Below are positions 14,531-22,100 of a DNA stretch of 25,834 bases, piece after piece. The DNA is taken from the NCBI GenBank assembly GCA_016839865.1, contig JAEOTN010000212.1, positions 1 to 25,834 on the forward strand, in the 5' to 3' direction. Made by a program: the position numbers and the translations under genes. The DNA comes from Promethearchaeota archaeon (GTDB lineage: Archaea; Asgardarchaeota; Lokiarchaeia; Sigynarchaeales; MK-D1). Within the stretch, counting starts at the first letter, position 1; every line of letters begins with the position of its first letter. The notes under the pieces were generated by a model. The model worked only from the letters and a program-made list of their open reading frames with translations. It was not told the DNA's origin and searched no databases.

Positions 14531-15112
14531 TCATATTCCCTCTTGCTCTTTTCGGAGTTCTCGATAAATTTCTGATAGTATATGTGGGAGTTCAGGAGCG
14601 ATGATTTTTTCCAAAGCGATTTTGACAGCATTACTAGATCCAGGGATTAGAAAAACGACCATATTATTGACAACTCCCGCTGTGGCACGGGATAGTATCG
14701 TAGAATTCCCGATTTTTTGAAAGCTTAAAAACCGAAAAACTTCACCAAAACCAGGGAGTTCCTTATCGAAATGAGGAACTATCGTCTCAATAGTGATATC
14801 CTTCTTCGTAATTCCAGTCCCTCCAGAGAAAATCAATACGTGAATGTCATCGAGGGAGGTTTTCTGTAGAATTCTTAATATTTCCTCTTTCTTATCTGGA
14901 ATGATTGTTGTAAATGAAATTATATATCTAGTATCTACATCCAAAATCATGGGACGTGACAAGATATCTTTAATTAAAGGAATGTTTTTTTCAGTTGAAG
15001 GTTGTTTATTCTGCAATTCTTTATATCTGGACGTAGATACGATTATCACACCAATGTTTACTTGCTTGGGACAATCAATTAAGTGTTCTCGTTTAGCTTT
15101 CGATTTAATCAT
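14531..15112 (-). CDS. moaB: Molybdopterin adenylyltransferase (MoaB/MogA family)
   Basis: 193-residue enzyme of the molybdenum/tungsten cofactor pathway that adenylates molybdopterin before metal insertion. Seen: IGVIIVSTSRY N-terminal strand, FSGGTGITKKDITIE (95-109) with the MPT-binding SGGTG, the PGFGEVFRFLS block (120-130), ILSRATAGV, and PGSSNAVKIALEKII (157-171). These are all hallmark MoaB/MogA motifs. I use the ATG at 15112, which leaves a short basic N-terminus; a TTG at 15139 would add nine hydrophobic residues unlike the family. It heads an operon with moaD (3 bp) and the PIN-TPR gene (7 bp) and is divergent from mobB, probably sharing an AT-rich promoter core. Confidence 0.92.
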   Translation of the reverse strand: MIKSKAKREHLIDCPKQVNIGVIIVSTSRYKELQNKQPSTEKNIPLIKDILSRPMILDVDTRYIISFTTIIPDKKEEILRILQKTSLDDIHVLIFSGGTGITKKDITIETIVPHFDKELPGFGEVFRFLSFQKIGNSTILSRATAGVVNNMVVFLIPGSSNAVKIALEKIIAPELPHILSEIYRELRKEQEGI

Positions 15113-15155
15113 TATCCTAACCCATAGGAAGATGATCAAAATGAAGAACCTATCC

Positions 15156-15170
15156 CATTAAATATATTGG
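15156..15170. promoter_or_regulatory. Shared, near-symmetric TATA region between moaB and mobB
   Basis: The sequence CATTAAATATATTGG contains the perfect palindrome AATATATT (15161-15168). It lies about 25 bp before the mobB ATG (leaderless or nearly so) and about 50 bp before the moaB ATG. It is therefore correctly placed to serve as TATA box in both directions. Confidence 0.45.
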
Positions 15171-15185
15171 ATAATAGTGATAAGC

Positions 15186-15824
15186 ATGGACCAAAGCAGA
15201 ATCCAGATCATAGCTCTGAAAGGATATTCCAATTCGGGCAAAACGACTGTGTTGGAAAAGCTTGTGATGTTCCTTGATAAAAATCAAAGAAATGCAGCAG
15301 TAGTTAAGCACATTCATCGTGAAAATTTCACGATTGATCAACCAGGAAAAGATACTTGGAGATTACGAAAAGCGGGGGGAAATCCAATAGTTTCATATAG
15401 TGATAATGAAATTACATTTATGACTGACTGTAAGCTCAACCTAGAGAAAACGATTTCGATTATTCAGCAGATCCATTCAAATTTAGATTACATTTTTCTC
15501 GAAGGATTTTGGCAAAACATGTATCCAAAAATTATTTTTTTGCGGGAAATCAACGATTTAGAAAGATTATTGGTGGAATTCTCGAAGAATTTAGAATGTG
15601 ATAAGATAATTACATCAATATTTTGTATAAGTGGCAATTTTCTCACACAATCTTCATTTTCTCATAAATACTATGTTGAAACATTGGAGAATTTATACAA
15701 ACGGTCAATCATTACAGAATCCCAGAGAAAACACTTGGAATCAATTACTCTTCTGAATATAATGCAAAGTCCTGAAAAGTTACTAAAAATTTATAATGAA
15801 TTAGAATTTAACTTCAGAAAATGA
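15186..15824 (+). CDS. mobB: Molybdopterin-guanine dinucleotide biosynthesis protein B
   Basis: 212-residue P-loop GTPase of the Mo/W cofactor pathway, an accessory to MobA in attaching GMP to molybdopterin. Seen: Walker A GYSNSGKTT (13-21), AAVVKHIHRENFTID with the MobB KH-x2-H motif, PGKDTWRLRKAGGNPIVSY, and DYIFLEGFW matching the Walker-B-like D-x3-EG motif. The C-terminal 70 residues are longer than in bacterial MobB (about 170) and helical; part of this tail could be lineage-specific. The ATG at 15186 is chosen over a GTG three codons upstream. The gene is divergent from moaB, and its 3' end overlaps the convergent 672-residue ORF by 24 bp. Confidence 0.9.
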   Translation: MDQSRIQIIALKGYSNSGKTTVLEKLVMFLDKNQRNAAVVKHIHRENFTIDQPGKDTWRLRKAGGNPIVSYSDNEITFMTDCKLNLEKTISIIQQIHSNLDYIFLEGFWQNMYPKIIFLREINDLERLLVEFSKNLECDKIITSIFCISGNFLTQSSFSHKYYVETLENLYKRSIITESQRKHLESITLLNIMQSPEKLLKIYNELEFNFRK

Positions 15825-17819
15825 TTCTGCCATTCTTTCACATATTAATTCTAAATTATCAAGTGTCTGAGAATTTATGATACCCCGAGCTAATTGCCGG
15901 TGTAATTCTGCATTTATATTGGATTTATTAATATCCAACTTGTTTTTTTGAATCTGTTGGTATACACCGTCAATAAACTTGACAAAAGGACTGATAATGA
16001 AATCTACAAACCATTTCTCTAGAACTATTTCGGATTCTAATGAGTAAAATTGTTTCATGCTGATATGAAGAAGTTTTTTCGGAGAGAAGAAATAATCCTT
16101 AGGAATGTGTAAATGGTCTTTAAATTGATTAATTACTTTTTCTTTATTCCGACTCAGATTATAAATCATCCAATTATTATCTGAGAGAGGAATTTCTTTG
16201 AAAAACAAAAGTTCCATCGAGCGTAATGCAATATTTTTTGGAGAGTAGCGACTAATCGAGTCTCGAAAGTTTTTGCTTGCTTGTAATGGGTCTTCAGCTA
16301 AAAAAATAGTCCTGATTGAATGGTAAATGGTCTTTATGATAAAATTAACTGCCTCAGAATATGATATTGAATCAGAATTCAATTGTTTGTTATGCTGTTC
16401 AATCTCTTGAAATAATCTCTGATTTAATGATGTTATAAAGGCTGAAAAGAAGTCCTCATTCATATCCTCTACGTTGTAAACAAAAATATGTTTAAATACC
16501 AGAGTAAATGCGGGATTTGTTGATATTTCAAATGATGTATGTAAAAACTTTTCAAATAATGAAAAATAATTGTGAAATGATGGAAAATTTTGCTTCAAGA
16601 TATTGATTTCATCATTGAAAATTGCGGGTAGAAACAATACATCCGCTCGAAAATTCTGTTCCATTCCTCCTGCTCCAAAAAATTGCAGATTGTATAAAAA
16701 AAATAATCGATATTGTTCTTGAAGTTGAGAACGATTATTTGACTGAAAAGTACCAAACAAAACAGCGTTCTTATTGCAAAATTCGAATATTTGGAGGAGT
16801 GCTGACTTTTTTTTTGATAGAGGAGTAATTTTGTTGGCAACATTTTCTAGAATTTCTTGAGTTGAATAAATGGAATCTTCCACTCGAGAAAACATAAAAT
16901 TAAGAATATCCAAGACTGGGGTTATGTGACCAAGAGTTACACATTTCTTGTAGATACGGGCAAGAACCGAGATTATATAAGGATTTAAGTCAAAATAACG
17001 CTCTAATGATAGGAGATATATCAAATCATTTTGCATCTTGAGTTTATTTTTCAAAACAGAAGGGATCTGTGGGAAATACTCAGAAAATTGATAAATGTGA
17101 GAATTGAGAAAAAAATCTTTTAGAATACGCTCCTTTTGTCTAATTGAGATTGTAAAGTTCAATCTTTTTGTTGTTTTTAGGTGGGCAACCCCAGAAATAA
17201 GCTCAACTTGATAATTATCGGTGATAATATCCCCAATTTCCATCCCAAATATGTGGATGATAGAAGAAAAAAAGTACTCAATAATTTTTTCAGTTTTTTC
17301 TATAATAGAATATTTAAGTTTCAAATCTGCAAAAGACTGAATTTCAGCATCTGAAAACTCATATTGTATATCAAAGAATAAATCCCAATACACATTGATT
17401 GGATGCTGAGTCAGGGTTAGTGATTTTTTTTCAAATGGGAGTAGCTCTGTCAAAAAATAAGAAAATAGATCAAAGAATTTCTTTTTGAAAAACCGAAGTG
17501 ATATAAACGGTTGCTCTAAAGGAATGATCTTACTAATATTTTCATCTGGAATGTGTTTATCCTTTGATAGATGATCATCGTGATAGAAATATTGCAGAAT
17601 ATTTTTGTGTATCTGCGTTTTGGGGGATTGATTCAAGATTTTAGGGTGTTGTTTTTTATACGAGGTATATGAGAATCGGACTTTTTTTTTCCAGAAAGGA
17701 TAGATTTTACGCTTGCGATCAATCTCAGTTTTAAGAAATTTTACAATATCGGGAATATTGTAGAAATTTCTCACGTTTTCTTTGAATCTTCTTAAAAAGA
17801 TTCCCAATTTATCCTCCAT
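15801..17819 (-). CDS. Uncharacterised 672-residue helical, aromatic-rich protein
   Basis: Not recognised. Seen: a soluble-looking protein, predominantly helical, unusually rich in Phe, Tyr, Ile and Lys, with a basic N-terminal 60 residues (KRKIYPFWKKKVRFSY) and no signal peptide, clear membrane segment, zinc motif, P-loop or TPR pattern. Recurrent short hydrophobic helices such as FFSSIIHIFG and LFFLYNLQFF suggest a helical scaffold or a peripheral membrane protein. The ATG at 17819 has a good SD (AAGGA, 17826-17830, spacing 6) and a TATA candidate at 17850-17861. It is divergent from the wHTH/coiled-coil gene across a 291-bp control region. Its last 24 bp overlap the convergent mobB end. 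An orphan of a narrow lineage is likely. Confidence 0.65.
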   Translation of the reverse strand: MEDKLGIFLRRFKENVRNFYNIPDIVKFLKTEIDRKRKIYPFWKKKVRFSYTSYKKQHPKILNQSPKTQIHKNILQYFYHDDHLSKDKHIPDENISKIIPLEQPFISLRFFKKKFFDLFSYFLTELLPFEKKSLTLTQHPINVYWDLFFDIQYEFSDAEIQSFADLKLKYSIIEKTEKIIEYFFSSIIHIFGMEIGDIITDNYQVELISGVAHLKTTKRLNFTISIRQKERILKDFFLNSHIYQFSEYFPQIPSVLKNKLKMQNDLIYLLSLERYFDLNPYIISVLARIYKKCVTLGHITPVLDILNFMFSRVEDSIYSTQEILENVANKITPLSKKKSALLQIFEFCNKNAVLFGTFQSNNRSQLQEQYRLFFLYNLQFFGAGGMEQNFRADVLFLPAIFNDEINILKQNFPSFHNYFSLFEKFLHTSFEISTNPAFTLVFKHIFVYNVEDMNEDFFSAFITSLNQRLFQEIEQHNKQLNSDSISYSEAVNFIIKTIYHSIRTIFLAEDPLQASKNFRDSISRYSPKNIALRSMELLFFKEIPLSDNNWMIYNLSRNKEKVINQFKDHLHIPKDYFFSPKKLLHISMKQFYSLESEIVLEKWFVDFIISPFVKFIDGVYQQIQKNKLDINKSNINAELHRQLARGIINSQTLDNLELICERMAESFSEVKF

Positions 17820-17849
17820 ACCTCATCCTTTACAGGTACTGTAGACTGT

Positions 17850-17861
17850 CAATATAAATAC
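17850..17861 (-). promoter_or_regulatory. TATA box candidate for the 672-residue ORF
   Basis: Minus-strand GTATTTATATTG, centred about 36 bp before the ATG at 17819. The predicted transcription start near 17829 leaves a leader of about 10 nt. It is directly abutted upstream by the inverted repeat ATGTGA-N5-TCACAT (17862-17878), which would lie over the BRE. Confidence 0.5.
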
Positions 17862-17963
17862 ATGTGATCATTTCACATTAAATGCTTTCTTATATAGATT
17901 CCACACTATGATATTTAAAAATTGTTAATATCAGATTATAAAGCATTTGGATTTTTTCCAAAT
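17862..17963. promoter_or_regulatory. Dyad-rich divergent control region
   Basis: This part of the 291-bp gap between 17819 (-) and 18111 (+) holds three perfect inverted repeats. They are ATGTGA-N5-TCACAT (17862-17878), AAATGCTTT (17880-17888) paired with AAAGCATTT (17940-17948), and ATTTGGA-TTTTT-TCCAAAT (17945-17963). The last two overlap and would be mutually exclusive as hairpins. No small gene is visible here. Factor or RNA structure unknown. Confidence 0.45.
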
Positions 17964-18048
17964 CTATGATTATGACTTATATTTTGCCTATTTCTATCGT
18001 TTATATGCATAAAAATATTTTTTTTCTTCAATATTTTCTTATGAAACT

Positions 18049-18062
18049 AGGTAAAAAATATA
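18049..18062 (+). promoter_or_regulatory. BRE-TATA promoter core for the wHTH/coiled-coil gene
   Basis: AGGTAAAAAATATA, with a predicted start near 18084 and a leader of about 27 nt. The AGGTA start resembles the BRE of the cores at 10655-10669 and 10696-10708. TTAATATTAG at 18071-18080 is an alternative TATA. Confidence 0.4.
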
Positions 18063-18081
18063 CGCTCATGTTAATATTAGA

Positions 18082-18095
18082 CATTTAGCTAAATG
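18082..18095. promoter_or_regulatory. Perfect 14-bp palindrome, candidate operator
   Basis: CATTTAGCTAAATG is a perfect palindrome ending 15 bp before the ATG at 18111. It lies on or next to the predicted transcription start. The gene behind it encodes a protein with an N-terminal winged helix, so autoregulation by binding here is a reasonable guess. Confidence 0.5.
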
Positions 18096-18110
18096 GAGTT
18101 ATGGTGAAAA

Positions 18111-20915
18111 ATGGACCTTGAAAAATTGGAATCTGTATTTAAAGACTTAAGTGGTGAAGAAATTCAAATTTATGAATTGGCATTGCTAAGAGGATATGTT
18201 ACTTCCTCAATGGTGAATAACCTCGATATTAAGAAACCCGCTAAGAAATTTGAAGAATACCTGAAAAATTTGGAACAAAGAAAGGTATTGAAAAAATTAC
18301 CGGGTATTGTACCACGTTTTATTCCACTAACCCCCATTAAGGATTATCTTAATTATCTTGAAGTATTTGAATCTGAAAAGGATAAAATCATTAAAAAATT
18401 ACAGGAACTGACAAAAAATCAGCAAAATATTGCAGCGACCATTAAAGAAAATTCGCAAGCATCGATATCATCATCAATTTTAGATTTAACTAAGAGAATT
18501 AATGAGTTAAAGACCGATTCTTCCAAACAAGTTGAAGAGTATTTGGGGGAAATTAACACTATACTTAAAGCTTTGACAGAATCTATTGAAAATGAACTAA
18601 CAAATTCTGCAAATACTCAGAGTGAATCGTTCAATAAGAAAGTCTCATCAAGTTCTGATGATTTTTCACAGAAAACTACTGCTTATCATAGCTCCTATGT
18701 AGACCAAACTGACAAAGCAGTATCAACATTTGAAGAAAAAATTACACTCCATAAAGAAGACTTAGGTAAATTTTTCGTGTCTCAACAAAATAATATTGAT
18801 GAATCATTAGCGAAAACTAAAAGTCTTGTTTCAGAGCAAGCTGAACGAATGGATGAAAAAATGGAGAAAATCAGTGTAGAAGCAAAACAGGTCTTAAAAG
18901 AAAATGTTGAAAATTCTGCGGAAACCATCGCTCAAGCTATATATAATGCTGAAGATGTCTCAAAAAACACTTTAGACAGTGTTATAAAGACTTCGGAAAC
19001 TATGCTAACGAATTCTAGTAATGAAGTCAAAAAAATATTTGACAATAGTTATTCTGAGGTTCAAAACACAGAGGAACAGCTAATTAATGTATTAGGTGCT
19101 CAACAAAATGAATTAAAAGAAAAAATACGCACTCAAGTAACTGATTTGATGAGTACTACAACAAATCAAATGACAAAGATTCAATCAGAATTATTAGCAG
19201 ATTCAGATGAAATCGTAAACAGCTCTATCACTGAAGTCCAAACTTCTCACAAGAATTGGGGGGATACTCTTTCTGGTGTTTTGACCGATATCATAGATTC
19301 TGTTAATGAGGGCAGTACACAACTAAAATCTGTTATTGCGAAATCGATAAAAGATGAGATTACTAAGTTTAAGGGAGAAGTTGTAGCTGAATTAACTAAA
19401 ATCCAAAATGAATATGTCAAGCGCGTTGAGAAAACGGGAAAATCGTATGAGACAGCATTTAAAAATAACATAAATGATAAGCTTGTGAATTTCCAGGACA
19501 CACTAAAGAAAAACTTGGGTCAATTAGCCCAAAAAAATACAGAAATGACTACCAATCAAACCGCCATTTATACAGACTTCAACACAAAAATAAAGTCATC
19601 CATCTCAAGCACGGGAGAAAAGATAAGTACCGATTTTCGTACAATTTTACAAAAAAGCTACGAAAACGCCTTGAAAGTCATAGGCAACATATATACTGAA
19701 AACTCCGGACAAGTAGAGAGCTCAATTAACTCAACTCTGGATGTTCTCAAACAAAACAGTAAACTTTTACTATTAGATATTGATGAGATTTCCAAACTTA
19801 TTGATGAAGGTTTAAGAACCGAGTCTAGCAAACTTCTTGCGACAGTGGATGAGCGGGTTAATAAGATCAAGGAATTAGCACAACAAACGATTGAAAACCA
19901 AGATACTATCATTAATGAAAACATGAAAAAGAACAAACAAATTCTGGAAATTCTTGCCCAAAATGCAAATTTTTCTTTGGATAAAGCGAGTGAAGCAATG
20001 AAGGAAACAATTAATCAATTCCAGATGGGACTAAATCCCAATATTACTTCTCTATCCGAAGATAGCAAAAATGCAATCACTGCTACGAAACAAAGTCTAC
20101 TTCATTTAGTAAAAGAAATTCAAACCGAATTCACTGAAAATTCAAACTCCATCAATGATTCATTCAAATCTACAATTGATACGTCTACCAAAGAACTTCA
20201 AAATCAGATTCAAGCTCATAATAGTAAAGCTGATGAAATGATAACTGATGTTAAAACAAAAATTGAATCTGCTTTTCAACATGTAACTGAATCATCTGAT
20301 CATATGTCCCAAGAAATCGCTAAAACTATCAAAAGTGCTGGTGAAAACATCCAAAATGAAGTTTTTACTAAATTAGGGCAACTTAGCTCTGAGGTAGAAA
20401 GGAATTTTGTTATAGCAGCTAACACACTTGATGTTCCCAAGCAGATGATTAAGGATGTATGGAAGAATTTTATCGATAGCAAATTATTTGATAGTGAAAA
20501 AACCTGGGTAATTTCAGGACAAGATGTGATAATGGAATATGTTAGAAATATGATTCAACGAGCAAAAGCATCAGTGTTCCTTTTAGTTCCTAAATTTGAT
20601 GATTTGGATTGGAAATTGATTATGGATGTCCACAAAAAAGGAAGAAAATTCATTATTTGTACGAATTTAGAAACAGTGAAGGACATGAATACCGTTAATC
20701 AGGCGTTTGAGAGTGGTATCGAGCTATTTTCATATACTGAAAAGGATTTCATAGCAGCTTATCATGATAACGAAGAAATCTTATTAGCACCAATATCACC
20801 AAAAGAGGACGAGACTGCTGCTATCGTTTCAGAAACCTCTCCAATGGTTACTCATATGTCATCCATGTTTGCGGATTACTGGAGAAGATCTTCCAAAAAA
20901 TATCAGCCAAAATAA
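18111..20915 (+). CDS. TrmB-like winged-helix protein with a giant coiled coil and PLD-like C-terminus
   Basis: 934-residue protein. Residues 12-80 form a TrmB-type winged helix (IYELALLRGYVTSSMV, then YLKNLEQRKVLKK and a wing PRFIPLTP). About 85-765 is one long Ser/Thr/Asn/Lys/Glu-rich coiled coil with no prolines of note and no membrane segment. Residues 773-934 form an alpha/beta domain like the C-terminal sensor of TrmB/PLD-like regulators: WVISGQDVIMEYVRNMIQRAKASVFLLVP, here read as two elements, then GRKFIICTN and a final MFADYWRRSSKK. Ordinary TrmB proteins have a short dimerisation coil and total about 260-360 residues; here the coil is about 680. The ATG at 18111 has GGTGA just upstream. 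Its role may be regulatory, chromatin-bridging or structural; the function is unproven. Confidence 0.8.
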   Translation: MDLEKLESVFKDLSGEEIQIYELALLRGYVTSSMVNNLDIKKPAKKFEEYLKNLEQRKVLKKLPGIVPRFIPLTPIKDYLNYLEVFESEKDKIIKKLQELTKNQQNIAATIKENSQASISSSILDLTKRINELKTDSSKQVEEYLGEINTILKALTESIENELTNSANTQSESFNKKVSSSSDDFSQKTTAYHSSYVDQTDKAVSTFEEKITLHKEDLGKFFVSQQNNIDESLAKTKSLVSEQAERMDEKMEKISVEAKQVLKENVENSAETIAQAIYNAEDVSKNTLDSVIKTSETMLTNSSNEVKKIFDNSYSEVQNTEEQLINVLGAQQNELKEKIRTQVTDLMSTTTNQMTKIQSELLADSDEIVNSSITEVQTSHKNWGDTLSGVLTDIIDSVNEGSTQLKSVIAKSIKDEITKFKGEVVAELTKIQNEYVKRVEKTGKSYETAFKNNINDKLVNFQDTLKKNLGQLAQKNTEMTTNQTAIYTDFNTKIKSSISSTGEKISTDFRTILQKSYENALKVIGNIYTENSGQVESSINSTLDVLKQNSKLLLLDIDEISKLIDEGLRTESSKLLATVDERVNKIKELAQQTIENQDTIINENMKKNKQILEILAQNANFSLDKASEAMKETINQFQMGLNPNITSLSEDSKNAITATKQSLLHLVKEIQTEFTENSNSINDSFKSTIDTSTKELQNQIQAHNSKADEMITDVKTKIESAFQHVTESSDHMSQEIAKTIKSAGENIQNEVFTKLGQLSSEVERNFVIAANTLDVPKQMIKDVWKNFIDSKLFDSEKTWVISGQDVIMEYVRNMIQRAKASVFLLVPKFDDLDWKLIMDVHKKGRKFIICTNLETVKDMNTVNQAFESGIELFSYTEKDFIAAYHDNEEILLAPISPKEDETAAIVSETSPMVTHMSSMFADYWRRSSKKYQPK

Positions 20916-20925
20916 TCCAAATGAC

Positions 20926-20958
20926 CACCAGTTAACATTCGAATATATTAAACTGGTG
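20926..20958. repeat. Inverted repeat CACCAGTT...AACTGGTG after the coiled-coil gene
   Basis: Perfect 8-bp arms at 20926-20933 and 20951-20958 with a 17-nt AT-rich loop. It begins 10 nt after the stop codon at 20913-20915. It could be a 3'-end hairpin or a protein-binding dyad. No long T-run follows directly, so a classical intrinsic terminator is not clear. Confidence 0.45.
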
Positions 20959-21036
20959 ATATTATCTATGGAACCATTTTTAAGGAGTAAAAATCCATAT
21001 TGAATCAAGAATTACAAACAAAAAAGTGCGTATCCA

Positions 21037-21050
21037 CAAAAGTTTAATAT
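21037..21050 (+). promoter_or_regulatory. BRE-TATA promoter core for TFB
   Basis: CAAAAGTTTAATAT, with the TATA element TTTAATAT. The predicted transcription start is near 21070 and the leader about 26 nt, ending in AAAGG five bases before the ATG at 21096. Confidence 0.45.
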
Positions 21051-21095
21051 TTACGCATTCATTTTCAGTATGTTTCAATCTGTGTAAAGGAAAAA

Positions 21096-22076
21096 ATGAT
21101 GAAAGAGATTCCTAAATCGAAAAAATCTACGAAGAAAGAGAATAAAAGGAAAAAGTATATTCTCGAACATCCTTGTTGTGACGAACCCCTTATCAAGGAA
21201 CAAGATGGATTTTTTGTGTGCCTAAACTGTGGAATGGTGTATGATGAACAAGTGTTAGATGCATCTCCACGAAGAGCATTTACACAGGATGAAATAGCAA
21301 AACGAAAGTCTGCTGAACCAGTATATAGCCCAATTGGACCGAGAACTGTCATACAAGGTAATACTGATGCCAAAGGAACATTATTATCACCTAAAGGGAA
21401 GCAGAAATATCACCGATTAGCGAAAATTCACCGTTCATTAACTACTTCTTATGAACGCAATCTATGGATAGCATTACCTAACCTACAAAGATTAAAGGAA
21501 CGCTTAAATTTACCAGATGCAGTAGAAGAAGATGCACTTAGAATTTATACGAATGCGGTTAAAAAGAAACTAACAATGGGAAGAAGCATCGATACTCTTC
21601 TTGCGGCTTCAATATTTGCTGCATTACGTATTCATGAGATTCCTCGCACTATTGAAGAAATTTTGGATATCGCTGAACTCCCAAAAAAGAATGTGATTAA
21701 AAGTTACCGATTGATTTTATTAAAAATTCTACCAGAAATGGGTGTAAAAATCAAACATTTTGGACCAGGACGTTATATTGACAAATTTATAGAAGAACTT
21801 AAACTCAGTATGGATACACGAAATAAAGCAATTTCACTATTAAATATTGCAAAAGAAAATGGAATGCCCACCGAAGGCAAGGACCCGAAAGGTCTTGCTG
21901 CAGCAGCAATTTATACTGCTTCCAAACTTTTAGGAGAAAATCGCACTCAAAATGAAATTGCTAAACTCTCTCATATTACAGAGGTAACATTACGAATGCG
22001 AGCAAAAGATCTTAAACAGTATGGATTAGATCGGATGAAAAAGAAGGATGAAATGAGGAAAGTAATTTCGTCCTGA
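21096..22076 (+). CDS. tfb: Transcription initiation factor TFB with an altered zinc ribbon
   Basis: 326-residue archaeal homologue of TFIIB, which recruits RNA polymerase to TBP-TATA complexes and reads the BRE. Seen: a lysine-rich N-terminus (residues 3-20), a zinc ribbon with H25-x2-C28 ... C42-x2-C45 where most TFBs have four cysteines, and a B-reader/linker region (about 50-100) with SPIGPRTVI. Two cyclin repeats follow, including GRSIDTLLAASIFAALR and DPKGLAAAAIYTASKLLG, the TFB family signatures. C27 is an extra, adjacent cysteine. Its ATG is doubled (ATG ATG). Archaea often carry several TFB paralogues; the altered ribbon may mark a specialised copy. It ends 24 bp from the convergent propeller gene. 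Confidence 0.95.
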   Translation: MMKEIPKSKKSTKKENKRKKYILEHPCCDEPLIKEQDGFFVCLNCGMVYDEQVLDASPRRAFTQDEIAKRKSAEPVYSPIGPRTVIQGNTDAKGTLLSPKGKQKYHRLAKIHRSLTTSYERNLWIALPNLQRLKERLNLPDAVEEDALRIYTNAVKKKLTMGRSIDTLLAASIFAALRIHEIPRTIEEILDIAELPKKNVIKSYRLILLKILPEMGVKIKHFGPGRYIDKFIEELKLSMDTRNKAISLLNIAKENGMPTEGKDPKGLAAAAIYTASKLLGENRTQNEIAKLSHITEVTLRMRAKDLKQYGLDRMKKKDEMRKVISS

Positions 22077-22077
22077 A

Positions 22078-22099
22078 AATAAATAAAAAATTAAAAAAA
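22078..22099 (-). terminator. T-rich terminator for the propeller membrane protein gene
   Basis: Read on the minus strand, the gap directly after the stop codon is almost all T, with runs of eight and six T separated by AA. This is the sequence type of archaeal intrinsic terminators. It sits in the 24-bp space between the convergent TFB and propeller genes. Confidence 0.6.
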
Positions 22100-22100
22100 A

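Noticed and set aside
16595..16843. Small ORFs on either strand inside the 672-residue gene
   Set aside because: They lack ribosome-binding sites and recognisable protein features and look like chance openings in AT-rich coding DNA.
17862..17878. TGTGA...TCACA inverted repeat resembling a CRP site
   Set aside because: The spacer is five bases rather than six and the context is archaeal; I keep it only as a generic dyad.
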